This document shows, one piece after another, positions 38,491 through 48,610 of a stretch of 64,000 nucleotides of DNA. This DNA is from SG8-41 sp963802355 (GTDB lineage: Bacteria; Pseudomonadota; Gammaproteobacteria; Burkholderiales; SG8-41). Made by a program: the position numbers and the translations under genes. The stretch lies in assembly GCA_963802355.1 (NCBI GenBank), contig CAWDIV010000004.1, positions 1-64,000 on the forward strand. Reading direction: 5' to 3'. How positions within the stretch are numbered: the stretch's first letter is position 1; the number at the start of each line of letters is the position of its first letter. Below the pieces are notes generated by a model. That model was not told the DNA's origin and did no database searches. It saw only the letters and a program-made list of their open reading frames with translations.

Positions 38491-40186
38491 ATGCACCTAA
38501 CCACCGACGTGCTCATCATCGGTTCCGGCGGCGCCGGGATGTACGCTGCGATCGCCGCCGCGCGCGCCGGCGCCAGTGTTTGCCTTCTCGACCGCAGCCT
38601 GATCGGCCGCGGCGGCGCGACCGTGATGGCCCAGATGACGGTCGCATGTGCGCTCGGCAGCGAGGTGCCTGACCACTGGTCGCATCACCTGGACGATACG
38701 CTCCAGGCCGGGCGCGGCCTGTGCGACCCGGGTACTCGCGCAAATCTTGTGCGAGGATGGCGTGGCCTGCATTCGCGAGCTGGACGAATGGAAGATCGGC
38801 TGGGCGCGCGAAAACGACCGCATCAAGCAGGTCCATGCGCCAGGCCACGACCGTCCGCGCTGCGTTTACGTCGATTTCCTCGATACCGGTCCCGCCGTGG
38901 CGCACACCTTGCGCGCGCGCGTGATCCGCACCGGGACGATCCGCCGCATCGGCGATCTTTGCGTCACCGATCTCATCGTGCGCAACGGAGAATGCGCCGG
39001 CGCGGTCGCCTCGCATCTGGTTTCCGGCGACATCGTCACGATCGCCGCGAAAGCGACCGTGAACGCGACCGGCGGACTGACGCGCCTCTACCGCCGCAAC
39101 AGCGCATCGGTGAACATGGGCGGCGATGGCTATGCGCTGGCTTTGCGTGCGGGTGCTGAACTCGTCGACATGGAATTCGTGCAGTTCTTCCCGATCGGCC
39201 ATCTCGCGCCGCGGTTGATTGGCATGGACCCGATCATGTGGGACCCGTTCCGCTACAAGCTCGGCGGCCGGCTGCTGAACGGCGAGATGCGTGAATTCAC
39301 CGAGAACTACGGTGTCAAGGAAGACGGGCGGTACGTGGTAGCGCGCGACCTCGCCACCTACGCCATAACGAAGGAAGTCGAGGCCGGACGCGGCACCCCG
39401 CACGGCGGCGTCTATCTGAGCTTCGAACACTGCAGCGAACACCGGCTGCGCGAGGCGTTCGGCCCGGTCATCGACCGCCTCGCCGGGAACGGCATCGATC
39501 TGACGCGCATGCCGGTAGAGGTCGCGCCGATCGCGCATTACCATATGGGCGGCATCAGGGTGAACGCCGACATGCAGACGCGCATCGCCGGGCTCTACGC
39601 AGCGGGAGAGGCGGTCGGCGGCGCCAACGGCGCAAACCGGCTGTCGGGCAATGCGATAACTGAAGCGCTCGCCTTCGGCCGTCGCGCTGGCGTACGCGCC
39701 GCTGCGCGCGCGGCGCAATCGTCGGCACCCATTTGGGAAGAACGCACGGCCGCGCACGCAACCGAATTGCTGCGTTCAACTGCGCCCGGGAAACCGCGAA
39801 TCAACACCGCACAGGCCATTGTCGAGCTGCAAGCATTGATGTCCGACCATGCCGGGCCGTTGCGTACCGGACCAAAGCTCGTGCACGCGCTTTCCCGGAT
39901 CAAGGCATTGCGCGGTGACCTCGGTGAGTATCCTCCAAAGGCAAACGCCTTTGACGCGCAGCGGCTTGACTGGCTCGACCTGCGCAACATGCTGCTCGTT
40001 GCCGAAACCATCGTGAGTGCGGCGCTCGCGCGCGAGGAAAGCCGCGGCGCGCACCAGCGCGAAGACTACCCCGGTTCGCGGCCCCAGTGGCAGGTCAATC
40101 AAGTCGTTCGTCTCCAAGGCCGCGCGCCCCGGCTTGAACGCGTCCCGGCACGCGAGGCGCGTACAGCACGCGCCGCGATGTCATGA
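38491..40186 (+). CDS. Fumarate reductase/succinate dehydrogenase-type flavoprotein, one frameshift
   Basis: About 565 codons from ATG 38491. The FAD dinucleotide motif IIGSGGAGMYAAIAAARAG is near the N-terminus and VMAQMTVACALG follows. An extra base near 38733 shifts the rest (VLAQILCEDGVACIRELDEWKIGW, AKATVNATGGLTRLYRRNS, MEFVQFFPIGHL, HYHMGGIRVNADMQTRIAGLYAAGEAVGGANGANRLSGNAI). The last motif is the substrate/FAD region of the SdhA/FrdA/NadB superfamily. The C-terminal helical domain is present. With the small 2Fe-2S protein that follows (17-base gap) it may form a soluble two-component reductase or dehydrogenase. Confidence 0.8.
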
Positions 40187-40203
40187 GTAGATCCGGAGTT
40201 TGA

Positions 40204-40542
40204 TTGAAGGCAACGCTAAGAATCTGGCGCGGCGCCGCGGGCGAAAAGGGCCATTTCGAAACCCACGTAGTGCCGTTCGAACCCGGGCAATCGGTCCTAG
40301 ACGGCCTGCGCTGGCTGCGCGCGAATGTCGATCCCTCGCTTGCCATTCGTTTCTCGTGCATCAACGCCAATGCCTGCAAGGAATGCGTGATGCTGCTCGA
40401 CGGCAAAACGGTTTACGCCTGTACAGCGCGGCTCGAAGCACGCGAAATGGCCTTGGAACCGTTGAAGAACAAGGCTTGGATCCGTGACCTCGTCGCCGAG
40501 ATCGCGCCGCCGGCCGAGCGGCTCAAGTTGCGCGACGAATGA
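40204..40542 (+). CDS. Short 2Fe-2S protein resembling the N-terminal domain of SdhB/FrdB
   Basis: A protein of 112 residues from a TTG at 40204. Strand-rich N-terminus (ATLRIWRGAAGEKGHFETHVV), the VLDGLRWLRANVDP helix, and a cysteine motif FSCINANACKECVMLLDGKT followed by VYACTARL. The spacing Cys-x5-Cys-x2-Cys...Cys is the [2Fe-2S] site of succinate dehydrogenase iron-sulfur subunits. The 3Fe-4S/4Fe-4S C-terminal domain of SdhB (another ~120 residues) is missing. It is paired with the flavoprotein upstream and ends cleanly, so this looks like a natural short form. Confidence 0.72.
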   Translation: MKATLRIWRGAAGEKGHFETHVVPFEPGQSVLDGLRWLRANVDPSLAIRFSCINANACKECVMLLDGKTVYACTARLEAREMALEPLKNKAWIRDLVAEIAPPAERLKLRDE

Positions 40543-40633
40543 AGCAGAGCTGTGAAAAACGTGCGTGCGGCATTGATCGCTCGGTAGCCGGCGTTCGGAG
40601 CGCCGCGCTATCTTTCTGCGCATACCACTTAGA

Positions 40634-40660
40634 GCCCGTATCAAAATGAAGGATACGGGC
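40634..40660 (+). terminator. Hairpin after the flavoprotein/Fe-S genes
   Basis: GCCCGTATC (40634-40642) pairs perfectly with GATACGGGC (40652-40660) around a 9-base loop, about 90 bases after the Fe-S gene stop. A second hairpin (GAGGGGA..TCCCCTC) follows near 40680. They probably separate this transcript from coxD. Confidence 0.5.
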
Positions 40661-40763
40661 CCCGATGTAGGGGAGCATGAGGGGAGTATCCCCTCATTTC
40701 GTTACCATCCCTTATCGATTGAACTTCTTGGCGGCTTGGCGTCATGGCGGTTAATATGCTTTC

Positions 40764-41728
40764 GTGGCCGCCCTGCCAAATTCGATAGACGAAACGCTCG
40801 CACTGCTGGCCGGCGGCGACTACATTGCCGAACGCAGCCTCGCCACCGCCCTCTTCCTCGCGCTCAAGATGGAGCGCCCGTTGTTCCTCGAAGGCGAAGC
40901 CGGCGTCGGCAAGACGGAGGTCGCCAAGGTCGTGGCACGGACGCTCGGGCGCAGGCTCGTGCGCCTGCAATGCTACGAGGGGCTGGACATCGCCTCAGCG
41001 GTGTACGAATGGAACTATCCACGCCAGATGCTCGAGATCAGGCTGGCAGAAGCGGCCAGCCTGATGAAAGATGGCGAACCTGCTAACTCGCCATCGGTCC
41101 GGAGTACGAACATGTCCAGCGTGTGGACAAGGACGCGCTTGGGAAGGGTATCTTCTCGGAGAAGTTCCTGATCGAAAGGCCGATCCTTCAGGCGCTTCGC
41201 GGCGGCGAAGCGCCTCCGGTTTTGCTGATCGACGAGCTGGATCGCACCGACGAGCCGTTCGAGGCGTACCTGCTCGAGGTGCTGTCCGAATGGCAGGTGA
41301 GCATACCGGAAATCGGCACGATCAAGGCGGAACGACCCCCTGTCGTCGTCATCACGTCGAACCGCACGCGGGAAATCCACGACGCCGTGAAACGCCGGTG
41401 CCTCTACCAGTGGGTGAATTACCCCGACGCGCAGCGCGAGCTCGAGATCGTCCGCCGCAAAGCGCCGGGGGCGCCGGAGGCGCTCTCGCGCCAGGTCGTC
41501 GCGTTCGTGCAGAAGCTGCGCGCGGCGGACTTGTTCAAGCTCCCCGGCGTGGCCGAGACGATAGACTGGACGAAAGCGTTGACCGCGCTCGATGCGCGAG
41601 CGCTCGACTCCGAGACCGTCAACGATACCCTCGGCGTACTGCTCAAGTATCAGGATGACATCGCGAAGGTGCGCGGAACCGAAGCAACCCGCCTCACAGC
41701 GGAAGCGCGGGCGGCGGCCGCGGCATGA
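40764..41728 (+). CDS. coxD: CoxD-like MoxR AAA+ ATPase, frameshifted
   Basis: GTG 40764 starts an AAA+ protein with Walker A GEAGVGKT at residues 44-51 and the segment GLDIASAVYEWNYPRQMLEIRL. After a shift around 41080-41130 it continues in another frame (DKDALGKGIFSEKFLIERPILQAL, Walker B PPVLLIDELDRTDEPFEAYLLEVL, TSNRTREIHDAVKRRCLYQWV). CoxD is the ATPase that matures the Mo-Cu active site of CO dehydrogenase by delivering sulfur and copper; a MoxR-VWA pair (CoxD-CoxE) is common in molybdenum hydroxylase operons. The next gene overlaps its stop (ATGA), so the two are translationally coupled. Confidence 0.83.
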
Positions 41729-43059
41729 GCACCGCCTCGTTCTTCAAGCGCATCCTCGGCGAGTTCGTGCACCCGTCCGAGGAGGCGCGGGCTGGCCGCA
41801 AGGCGCACCGGGCCGTCGATCTTTGTCATGCGTTGCTGTCCGAGCGCGGCGAAGTTTCGGGCGCCGCGCTGGCGCGCGAGGTCCTCTTCGAGTACCAGCG
41901 GCTGCCCGAGGGGGCATTCGCGCCTTTCTTCGACGTGCTGGCGTCGGATTTCTCGCCGCGCCCCGAGGATGTCGGCAGCGCGGCCGACGCTTACTGCGGC
42001 GATCCCTCGCCGGACAACCTGCTTCGCCTGCAGCGAGCGGTTGAGCCGCCGCGCCAGGAGCTGTTCCGCCGCCTCAACATGGCACCGGGCGGCACCGCGG
42101 CGCTCATCGCCCTGCGCCGGCGGCTGCTGGCCGGACTCACGGCGAACCCGCGTGGAAAACCATCGACGCCGATCTCGCGCACCTGCTCGGGTCGTGGTTC
42201 AACCGCGGCTTTCTCACGCTCCAGCGCATCGACTGGCACACGCCGGCGATCGTGCTCGAAAAGCTCACAGCCTACGAGGCCGTGCACCAGATCCGCAGCT
42301 GGCGGGATCTCCGGCGGCGACTGGAGGCCGACCGGCGCTGCTTCGCGTTCTTCCATCCCGTTCTGCCGGACGAGCCGCTGATCTTCATCGAGATCGCGCT
42401 TACTAGGGGCATGAGCGCCGCCGTGCGGCCGCTGCTCGATCCCAATTCCCCGGTGGACGATCCGGCGCGGGCCGATACGGCCGTCTTCTACTCGATTACC
42501 AACTGCCAGGACGGACTGCGCGGCATCTCCTTCGGGAACCTGCTGATCAAGCAGGTCGCGGAGGAACTCGGGCGCAGCCTGCCGCGCGTTCAACGCTACG
42601 CCACGCTGTCTCCGATTCCCGGCTTTTGCACGTGGCTGAAGGACGCCGAGACCAGGATCGCGCAACTCGCCGGCGGTCAGGCGCTGCTCGAGGAGATCTC
42701 CCGCCTCGAGTCGCCCGACTGGCACCGCGACGCGCAGAGCGCGGCGTATGCAGCCGCTGCTGATGCGGCTATGCGCGTATTACCTGCTCGAGGTCAGGAA
42801 CGACGGCGAGCCGGCGGACGCGGTCGCGCGTTTCCATCTCGGCAACGGCGCGCGGCTCGAGCGGCTCAACTGGCTTGCCGATCTGTCCAGGCAAGGCATG
42901 CAGCGATCGGCCGGCCTGATGGTGAACTACGTCTACGACCTCTCCGACGTCGAGAAGAATCACGAAGCGTACGTAAAGGACCGCCGCATCGCGGCCTCCC
43001 ATGAATTGCGCGCGCTGGCGCGCGATTGCCCGCTGTCACGGCAGACGGGCAAGCCATGA
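41725..43059 (+). CDS. Malonyl-CoA decarboxylase inserted between coxD and coxE, frameshifted
   Basis: About 445 codons in three frames, with shifts near 42150 and 42745. The N-terminal helical domain (ARAGRKAHRAVDLCHALLSER) is followed by WKTIDADLAHLLGSWFNRGFLTLQRIDWHTPA, the CoA-binding acetyltransferase-like core CFAFFHPVLPDEPLIFIEIALT and DTAVFYSITNCQDGLRGISFGNLLIKQVAEEL, SPIPGFCTWL. The C-terminal is GARLERLNWLADLSRQGMQRSAGLMVNYVYDL, EKNHEAYV. This is the full malonyl-CoA decarboxylase family, converting malonyl-CoA to acetyl-CoA and CO2. Its stop overlaps the coxE start and its own start overlaps coxD, an unexpected position for this enzyme. Confidence 0.88.
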
Positions 43060-44244
43060 GCGCGGCGCGGCGGGGCCTTCCTGGCGGCGAACGTCATGCA
43101 TTTCGCGCGCATCCTGCGGGGGGCAGGACTGCCGGTGGGCCCGAACCGGGTGCTCGACGCGCTCGACGCCCTGCAGATCTCCGGCATCGAGCGCCGCGAC
43201 GACGTCTACTGGACCCTGGCCGCGGTTTTCCTCGACCGCCACGACCACCTGGCGCTGTTCGACCAGGCGTTCCATGTGTTCTGGCGAGACCCGAATCTTG
43301 CACCCCGCTTGCTCCGGCTGCCGCAGGTTCACGGACGATTGCCCGCCGGCAGCCGGGAGCCGCAGATGTCCCAACGCCTGGCGCAAGCCCTGTTTTCGCA
43401 GCGCGAGCACGCGGGCGCCGCGCCGCTCGAGCGCGTCACGTTCGACGCCAGCCTCACTTTCTCGGCGCGAGAATCGTTGCAAACCATGGATTTCGAGAGC
43501 ATGAGCAACGAAGAACTGGCGGCGGCGCGGGCGGCGCTCGCCCGGTTCAAGCTGCGGCTCCCGGAAGTCCGCACCCGCCGCTACGCGCCGCACGTGCGTG
43601 GCGAGCGCATCGATCCCAGGGCGAGCCTGCGCGCGAGCTTGAGGCTCGGCGGAGCGACCATACCGCTCAGGCGCCGCTCGGCCGTCAAGCGCGCCCCGCC
43701 GCTCGTAGCGCTGTGCGACGTGTCCGGCTCGATGAACCGCTACACGCGCATGTTTCTGCATTTCCTGCACGCGACCATCAACGACCGCAGCCGCGTGCAT
43801 GCCCTCACGTTCGGCACGCGCTTGACCCCAATCACCCGCCATCTTCGCTACCGCGACCCCGACGATTCCCTTGCCAGGGTGAGCCGCGCCGTGAAAGACT
43901 GGTCCGGAGGCACGCGGATCGGAGCGTGCCTGAAGGAATTCAACATCAGATGGTCGCGCCGATTGCTCGCGCAGGGCGCCGTCGTGCTTCTCATCAGTGA
44001 CGGCCTCGATTGCGATGCGGGAATGGACCTCGCGCGGCAAATGGAACGTTTGCGCAAATCGTGCCGCCGGCTGATCTGGTTGAATCCCCTGCTGCGCTAC
44101 GAGGCATTCGAGGCAAGACCGGCCGGGATCCAGGCCATGCTGCCGTACGTGGATGAATTTCTCCCCGCGCATAACGTGCAGAGCTTGATGGACCTCGCGC
44201 GCGTGCTTGGCAAGGACAGGATCGCCACAGATGAACACAGATAA
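43056..44244 (+). CDS. coxE: CoxE-like von Willebrand A domain protein, N-terminus frameshifted
   Basis: The probable start ATG 43056 overlaps the malonyl-CoA decarboxylase stop; one shift just after it leads to the main frame (AANVMHFARILRGAGLPVGPNRVLDALDAL). A clear ATG at 43096 gives 382 residues. The VWA MIDAS motif CDVSGSMNRYTRMFLHFLHA is conserved, with later WSGGTRIGACL and LISDGLDC. CoxE works with the CoxD ATPase in maturation of molybdenum hydroxylases. The last residues (DRIATDEHR) are encoded by the CACAGAT repeat, showing that the repeat has invaded the gene end. Confidence 0.82.
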
Positions 44245-44341
44245 CTTCAACTTCAGCCACAGAGGACACAGAGAATGCCATGAAGCATCGATGCAAGAAC
44301 GCGCAGTCCTTATCCGTGTTTATCTGTGTTTATCTGTGGCT
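44225..44341. repeat. CACAGAT-type inverted repeat pair, second copy
   Basis: The left arm contains CCACAGATGAACACAGATAA (44225-44244) and a variant CCACAGAGGACACAGAGAAT. The right arm at 44309-44340 contains TTATCTGTGTTTATCTGTGG. Same family as 9382-9542. The left arm supplies the stop codon of coxE. Confidence 0.75.
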
Positions 44342-44380
44342 AAATCTGCTTGTCCCCTCAACAAGCGCTGAGGACCAACA

Positions 44381-44827
44381 ATGGAAATGACCGGCGAGCA
44401 GTTCATCCCTTTGCCCCAGGAAGCCACGTGGGCCGCGCTCAACGATCCCGAGGTTTTGAAGGACTGTATCCCGGGATGCGAAAGCATGGAGCTCGTAAGC
44501 GACAACCAATACGAGGTGGTGCTGGTCGCGAAGATCGGTCCGGTCAACGCGAAATTCAAGGGCCGGATGACCGTAACGGAATCCGATCCGCCCCGCGCGT
44601 ACACGCTGGCCTTCGAAGGCCAGGGGGGCGCCGCCGGCTTCGCGAAGGGCCAGTCGAGCGTCGTGCTGACGCCGCAGGACAGCGGCACGCTGCTCTCCTA
44701 CAGCGCAAAGGCCACGATCGGCGGCAAGCTCGCCCAGGTAGGATCACGGCTCGTAGACGGGGTGGCGCGGAAGCTCGCCGGGGAATTTTTCGCCGCCTTC
44801 AACGAACGCGTCAGCGGCAAAGCCTGA
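44381..44827 (+). CDS. coxG: CoxG-like SRPBCC-domain protein
   Basis: A protein of 148 residues from ATG 44381. The SRPBCC/START-like fold of CoxG family proteins is recognised from GEQFIPLPQEATWAALNDPEVLKDCIPGCESME and the late YSAKATIGGKLAQVGSRLVDGVARKLAGEFF. CoxG is thought to anchor or assist CO dehydrogenase at the membrane, and recent work on related proteins ties it to respiratory quinone delivery. It lacks an obvious membrane anchor here. It is separated from coxE by the repeat and from iorA by 110 bases. Confidence 0.85.
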   Translation: MEMTGEQFIPLPQEATWAALNDPEVLKDCIPGCESMELVSDNQYEVVLVAKIGPVNAKFKGRMTVTESDPPRAYTLAFEGQGGAAGFAKGQSSVVLTPQDSGTLLSYSAKATIGGKLAQVGSRLVDGVARKLAGEFFAAFNERVSGKA

Positions 44828-44937
44828 GAGCGAAGAAATGATTCCCTTCACCAACGATTGCTCGCAATCGTTCCTCGGCGTAAGCTTGCGCGGACAAAGA
44901 GCTTTTTGTCCGCGTTCATCGTTCGGAGGGGAATGCC

Positions 44938-45405
44938 ATGAGCCAGCGCATCAATCTCATCGTTGACGGCAAGGCCGCGGTGGTCGACGCCGATCCGGCA
45001 ATGCCGCTCCTTTACGCGTTGCGCTCGGAGCTCGGATACACCAGCCCCAAGTTCGGCTGTGGCAAAGCGCAGTGCGGCGCCTGCACGGTGCACGTTGACG
45101 GCGCGCCCACGCGCTCGTGCGTTATGCCGGTAGGCACCGTGGCGGGAAAGAAGATCACGACGCTCGCCGGGCTCGGCACGCCGGAACGGCCCCATCCGCT
45201 GCAGCGGGCCTGGATCGAGGAGCAGGTATCGCAGTGCGGCTACTGCACCTCCGGGTGGGTCATGACCGCGGCGGCGTTCCTGCGCGAGAACCCGCGTCCG
45301 AGCGATGCCCAGATCCGGGACGCCATGGCGGGCATCAAGTGCCGCTGCGGAACCCACATGGCGATCATGCGCGCCATCAAGCGCGCGGCGCAGATAAGGG
45401 CATAA
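44938..45405 (+). CDS. IorA-like 2Fe-2S subunit (isoquinoline 1-oxidoreductase type)
   Basis: A protein of 155 residues from ATG 44938 (GGAGGGG upstream). Cysteines 41, 46, 49 and 61 (GCGKAQCGAC..C) and 100, 103, 135 and 137 (CGYC, CRC) bind two [2Fe-2S] clusters, as in CoxS, but the sequence differs and the following gene is IorB-type. IorAB enzymes lack an FAD subunit and donate electrons to cytochromes; they act as periplasmic aldehyde or N-heterocycle dehydrogenases. It ends 10 bases before iorB. Confidence 0.87.
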   Translation: MSQRINLIVDGKAAVVDADPAMPLLYALRSELGYTSPKFGCGKAQCGACTVHVDGAPTRSCVMPVGTVAGKKITTLAGLGTPERPHPLQRAWIEEQVSQCGYCTSGWVMTAAAFLRENPRPSDAQIRDAMAGIKCRCGTHMAIMRAIKRAAQIRA

Positions 45406-45415
45406 GGAGGCGGAC

Positions 45416-47700
45416 ATGAATATTTCGAATATTTCACGTCGCGATTTCCTCAAGAGCGGCGGCGCGCTGGTGGTGAGCTGCGCCGTTCCGGGCGCGGTCA
45501 CGATGGCGTTGAGTCAGGCGCCTCAGACCCTCGAGGGCAAGCCGCCGCTCATGCCCGAAGAGCTCGATTCCTGGATTGCCATACTCCCGGACGGCAGCGT
45601 CACGGCCTATTTCGGCAAGATGGACATGGGCCAGGGCGTGGACGTGGCGATCGGGCAGATCGTCGCCGAAGAGCTGGACGTCGCCTTCGAGCAAAGTCAG
45701 CGTGGTGATGGGCGACACTGCCTTTACGTGCAACCAGGGCGGCGCCTCCGGCAGCACCGGTCTCCAGCGCGGCGGCATGACAATGAGAAAGGCCGCGGCG
45801 GAAGCGCGCCGCGTGCTGGTCGAGATGGGCTCGAAACGGCTGGGCGTGCCCGCGGATCGGCTCACGGTGGACAACGGCGTTGTGAACGTTCCGGGATACG
45901 CGCTCCAGCGAGTGAGCTACGGCGAGCTCGTCGGCGGCAAGTACTTCCATCACAGGATGGAGTGGAACAAGACGTACGGTAACGCGCTCGACCTCAAGGT
46001 CGAAGCGCAGCCGAAGCAGCCCTGGGCAGTACAAGATCGTCGGCAAGTCGATTCCGCAGCAGATCATCGCCGAAAAAGTCCATGGGCGGCAGCAGTACAT
46101 CACCGACGTGAAGGTGGACGGCATGCTGCACGCGCGCATTATCCGGCCGGCAACAGCGGGCTGCGGGCCGGTGTCGGTGGACGAAAGCTCGATCAAGGGC
46201 ATTGCGGGGGCGCGCGTCGTGCGCGAGAAGGATTTCATCGCCGTCGTCGGCCGAACGCGAATGGGACGCGGTGCGCGCCGCCGAAACCCTGAAAGTCGCG
46301 TGGGCGCCGCCCTGCGCGCCGTTCCCCGCGATGGAAAAGCTTCACGACCATATCCGGCAGGCCAAAGCCAACGGCCAGGGCACGCCGGTCAACAAAGGCG
46401 ACGTGGAGGGCGCGCTCAAGACCGCGGCCAAGCTCGTCCAGGCGGAATACGAATGGCCGCTGCAGTCGCACGCCAGCATGGGCCCGGCTTGCGCGATCGC
46501 CGACGTCAAGAGCGACAGCGCCACCCTGTGGACCGGCTCGCAAAAACCGCATTACGGCCGCAACGGCTGCGCCAAAGTCGCCGGGACTGCCGCCGGAGAA
46601 GGTGCGCGCGATCTGGGTGCCGGGTCCCGGCTCGTACGGGCGCAACGACGCAGGTGATGCGGCAATGGACGCTTCGATGCTGTCCAAGCTCACCGGCCGG
46701 CCCGTGCGCGTGCAGTACATGCGCCACGAAGGCACCGGCTGGGATCCCAAGAGTCCCGCGTGCGTCTATCGCGGCCGCGCGGGCCTGGATGCCTCCGGCA
46801 ACGTGGTCGCGTACGATTTCTTCGGCAAGGGCTTCTCGCGCCAGGACGTCGCCACCACCGAGAATGATCCGAAGGACACCGTGGTCGGGCAACTCACGAA
46901 CTGGCCGGGCAAGCCCACGATCATCTTCCAGACACCCGGCGGAGCTCTACGAGTTCGCGAACAAGCGCTGCTCGTGGGAAACGATCCCCGCCGCTGCTCG
47001 AGCGCGGCTCGCCGCTGCGCACCAGCCATTTCCGCGATCCGCTGGGGCCGGAAACGCACTTCGCGAGCGAATCGTTCATCGACGAAGTCGCTTTCGCGGC
47101 GGGCGCCGATCCGGTTGCATTCCGGCTGCAGTACCTCAAGAATGAGCGTCACGCGCGCGTGGTCAAGGCAGCGGCGGAAAAGGCGCAGTGGCAAGGACGG
47201 CCGAACCCCGACCGCGGCAAGGGCGACGTGATGACGGGACGCGGCTTCTCCTACACGGAGCGCAACGGCACCGTGGTCGCGATGGTCGCCGACGTCGAGG
47301 TGGAGCGCCGCAGCGGGCGCGTGTGGGCGAAGAGATTCACGGTGGCGCACGACTGCGGCCAGATCATCAATCCGGGCGGGACTGCAAGCTGACCATCGAA
47401 GGCAACATCGTGCACGGCGACTTCGCGCACGCTGTTCGAGGAGGTGCGCTTCGACCGCGAGCAGGTGACGAGCATAGACTGGGCGACCTATCCCGATCCT
47501 CGAGCTCTCGGATGCGCCCGAGGCGGTCGACATCGTGTTGATCAATCGCCCGGAGATGGCGCCGCAGGGCGCCGGCGAGCCGTCGACATCGCACGGTGCC
47601 GGCGGCCATCGCGAACGCGATCTTCGATGCGACGGGGATAAGAATCCGCCGCGTGCCGTTAACACCGGAGCGGGTAAAGGCGGCACTCGCCCGCACCTGA
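45416..47700 (+). CDS. IorB-like molybdopterin subunit with Tat signal, heavily frameshifted
   Basis: About 750 codons from ATG 45416. A twin-arginine signal (SRRDFLKSGGALVVSCAVPGA) indicates export of the folded cofactor-loaded enzyme. Mo-site motifs are spread across frames: GKMDMGQGVDVAIGQIVAEEL, MGDTAFTCNQGGASGSTGLQ, PLQSHASMGPACAIADV, PGSYGRNDAGDAAMDASML, GPETHFASESFIDEVAFAAG, VAHDCGQIINPGG and APQGAGEPST. The final GEPS replaces the usual GEAG base-glutamate context, as in IorB. Shifts near 45693, 46025, 46252, 46590, 46940, 46987, 47385, 47430, 47500 and 47590 are mostly single extra bases. The frame ends VKAALART at TGA 47698-47700. Confidence 0.85.
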
Positions 47701-47840
47701 ACCCTTCCTTGGAAGCGACAGCAAATCATAACGACTCGCGCGTCCGACGTGCGAGCGGGTTTTTCCGCGAGGGAGCCAACACGGTTCCTCGCTCGAGTTT
47801 TTTTGTCGCCTCTCTTTGGGCGCCGTTGCCTCCAGTCGGA

Positions 47841-48533
47841 ATGCTGGTCGGCGCCTGCCTCTGGGTGATTGTGTTTCCGGGTACTCTCGTGCTGGGTGAG
47901 GAGGCAGGCGCCCACGCCGGAGCTGTCTTGATTGCAGTGCCACTCGTATACACCGCGCTGTTCAGTGCCAGCTACGTGACAGCCCGTGCGCTCTACATTC
48001 TCCGTATGTTGTCCCGCAGAGCGCTGCTTTGCGTTGCTGGCGCAGTATCGCTCGGCGTAGCTGCGATTCTCGCATTGAGCGGCATATCCGAATTCGGGGC
48101 GCCGACGTTGGTCACTCTCGTGATCGTGAGTTTTCTCGCCGCGGCCAGTGCGGTGCTGGTGTGGTGGCAGGTGGCGTCAACGGCCAAAATCCTAATCCCG
48201 CCACCTTACGAAAAGCGAACCTCACGACGGCACCGCTCACGGCGGGAAGGAAGGAGCGGCGGCAGCGAGCGTGGCAAGGTGGAACCGGCGGAAGTCGTCT
48301 ACAACGAGCTCATCGTCCAGTGGGATCCGAATGCCCAGCGCCTGCTGATCATGCACCCGGACCGTTCAAGATTCCCGGCGCCGCTGGCGGAAGTCGACGC
48401 AGGAATGCTGCATGGCATGTCCTCCCAGGAGGTGTCGAGGTTCATCGGCGACTTCTTCACGCGGCTGATCCCGGGTTTGCAATCCAGGCACGAGAAGTCC
48501 TCCGAGGTCGATCGCGAGCGTGAGAGCACATGA
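47841..48533 (+). CDS. Four-helix membrane protein of unknown function
   Basis: A protein of about 230 residues from ATG 47841; the frame is open upstream into iorB, so the start is tentative. Four hydrophobic segments are clear: VGACLWVIVFPGTLVL, AVLIAVPLVYTALFSASYV, LLCVAGAVSLGVAAILAL and TLVTLVIVSFLAAASAVLVW. A basic linker (KRTSRRHRSRREGR) and a soluble C-terminal domain of about 80 residues (VVYNELIVQWDPNAQRLLI...FIGDFFTRLIPGLQ) follow. No family is recognised. It lies downstream of iorB by 140 bases in the same direction. Confidence 0.55.
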   Translation: MLVGACLWVIVFPGTLVLGEEAGAHAGAVLIAVPLVYTALFSASYVTARALYILRMLSRRALLCVAGAVSLGVAAILALSGISEFGAPTLVTLVIVSFLAAASAVLVWWQVASTAKILIPPPYEKRTSRRHRSRREGRSGGSERGKVEPAEVVYNELIVQWDPNAQRLLIMHPDRSRFPAPLAEVDAGMLHGMSSQEVSRFIGDFFTRLIPGLQSRHEKSSEVDREREST

Positions 48534-48610
48534 CATGTTTTCATTGGCGCACACGAAAAAGCATGGGATCAGACCTCACGCTTCCGTTCTCCTTCAGGGA
48601 AAGATAGGGG

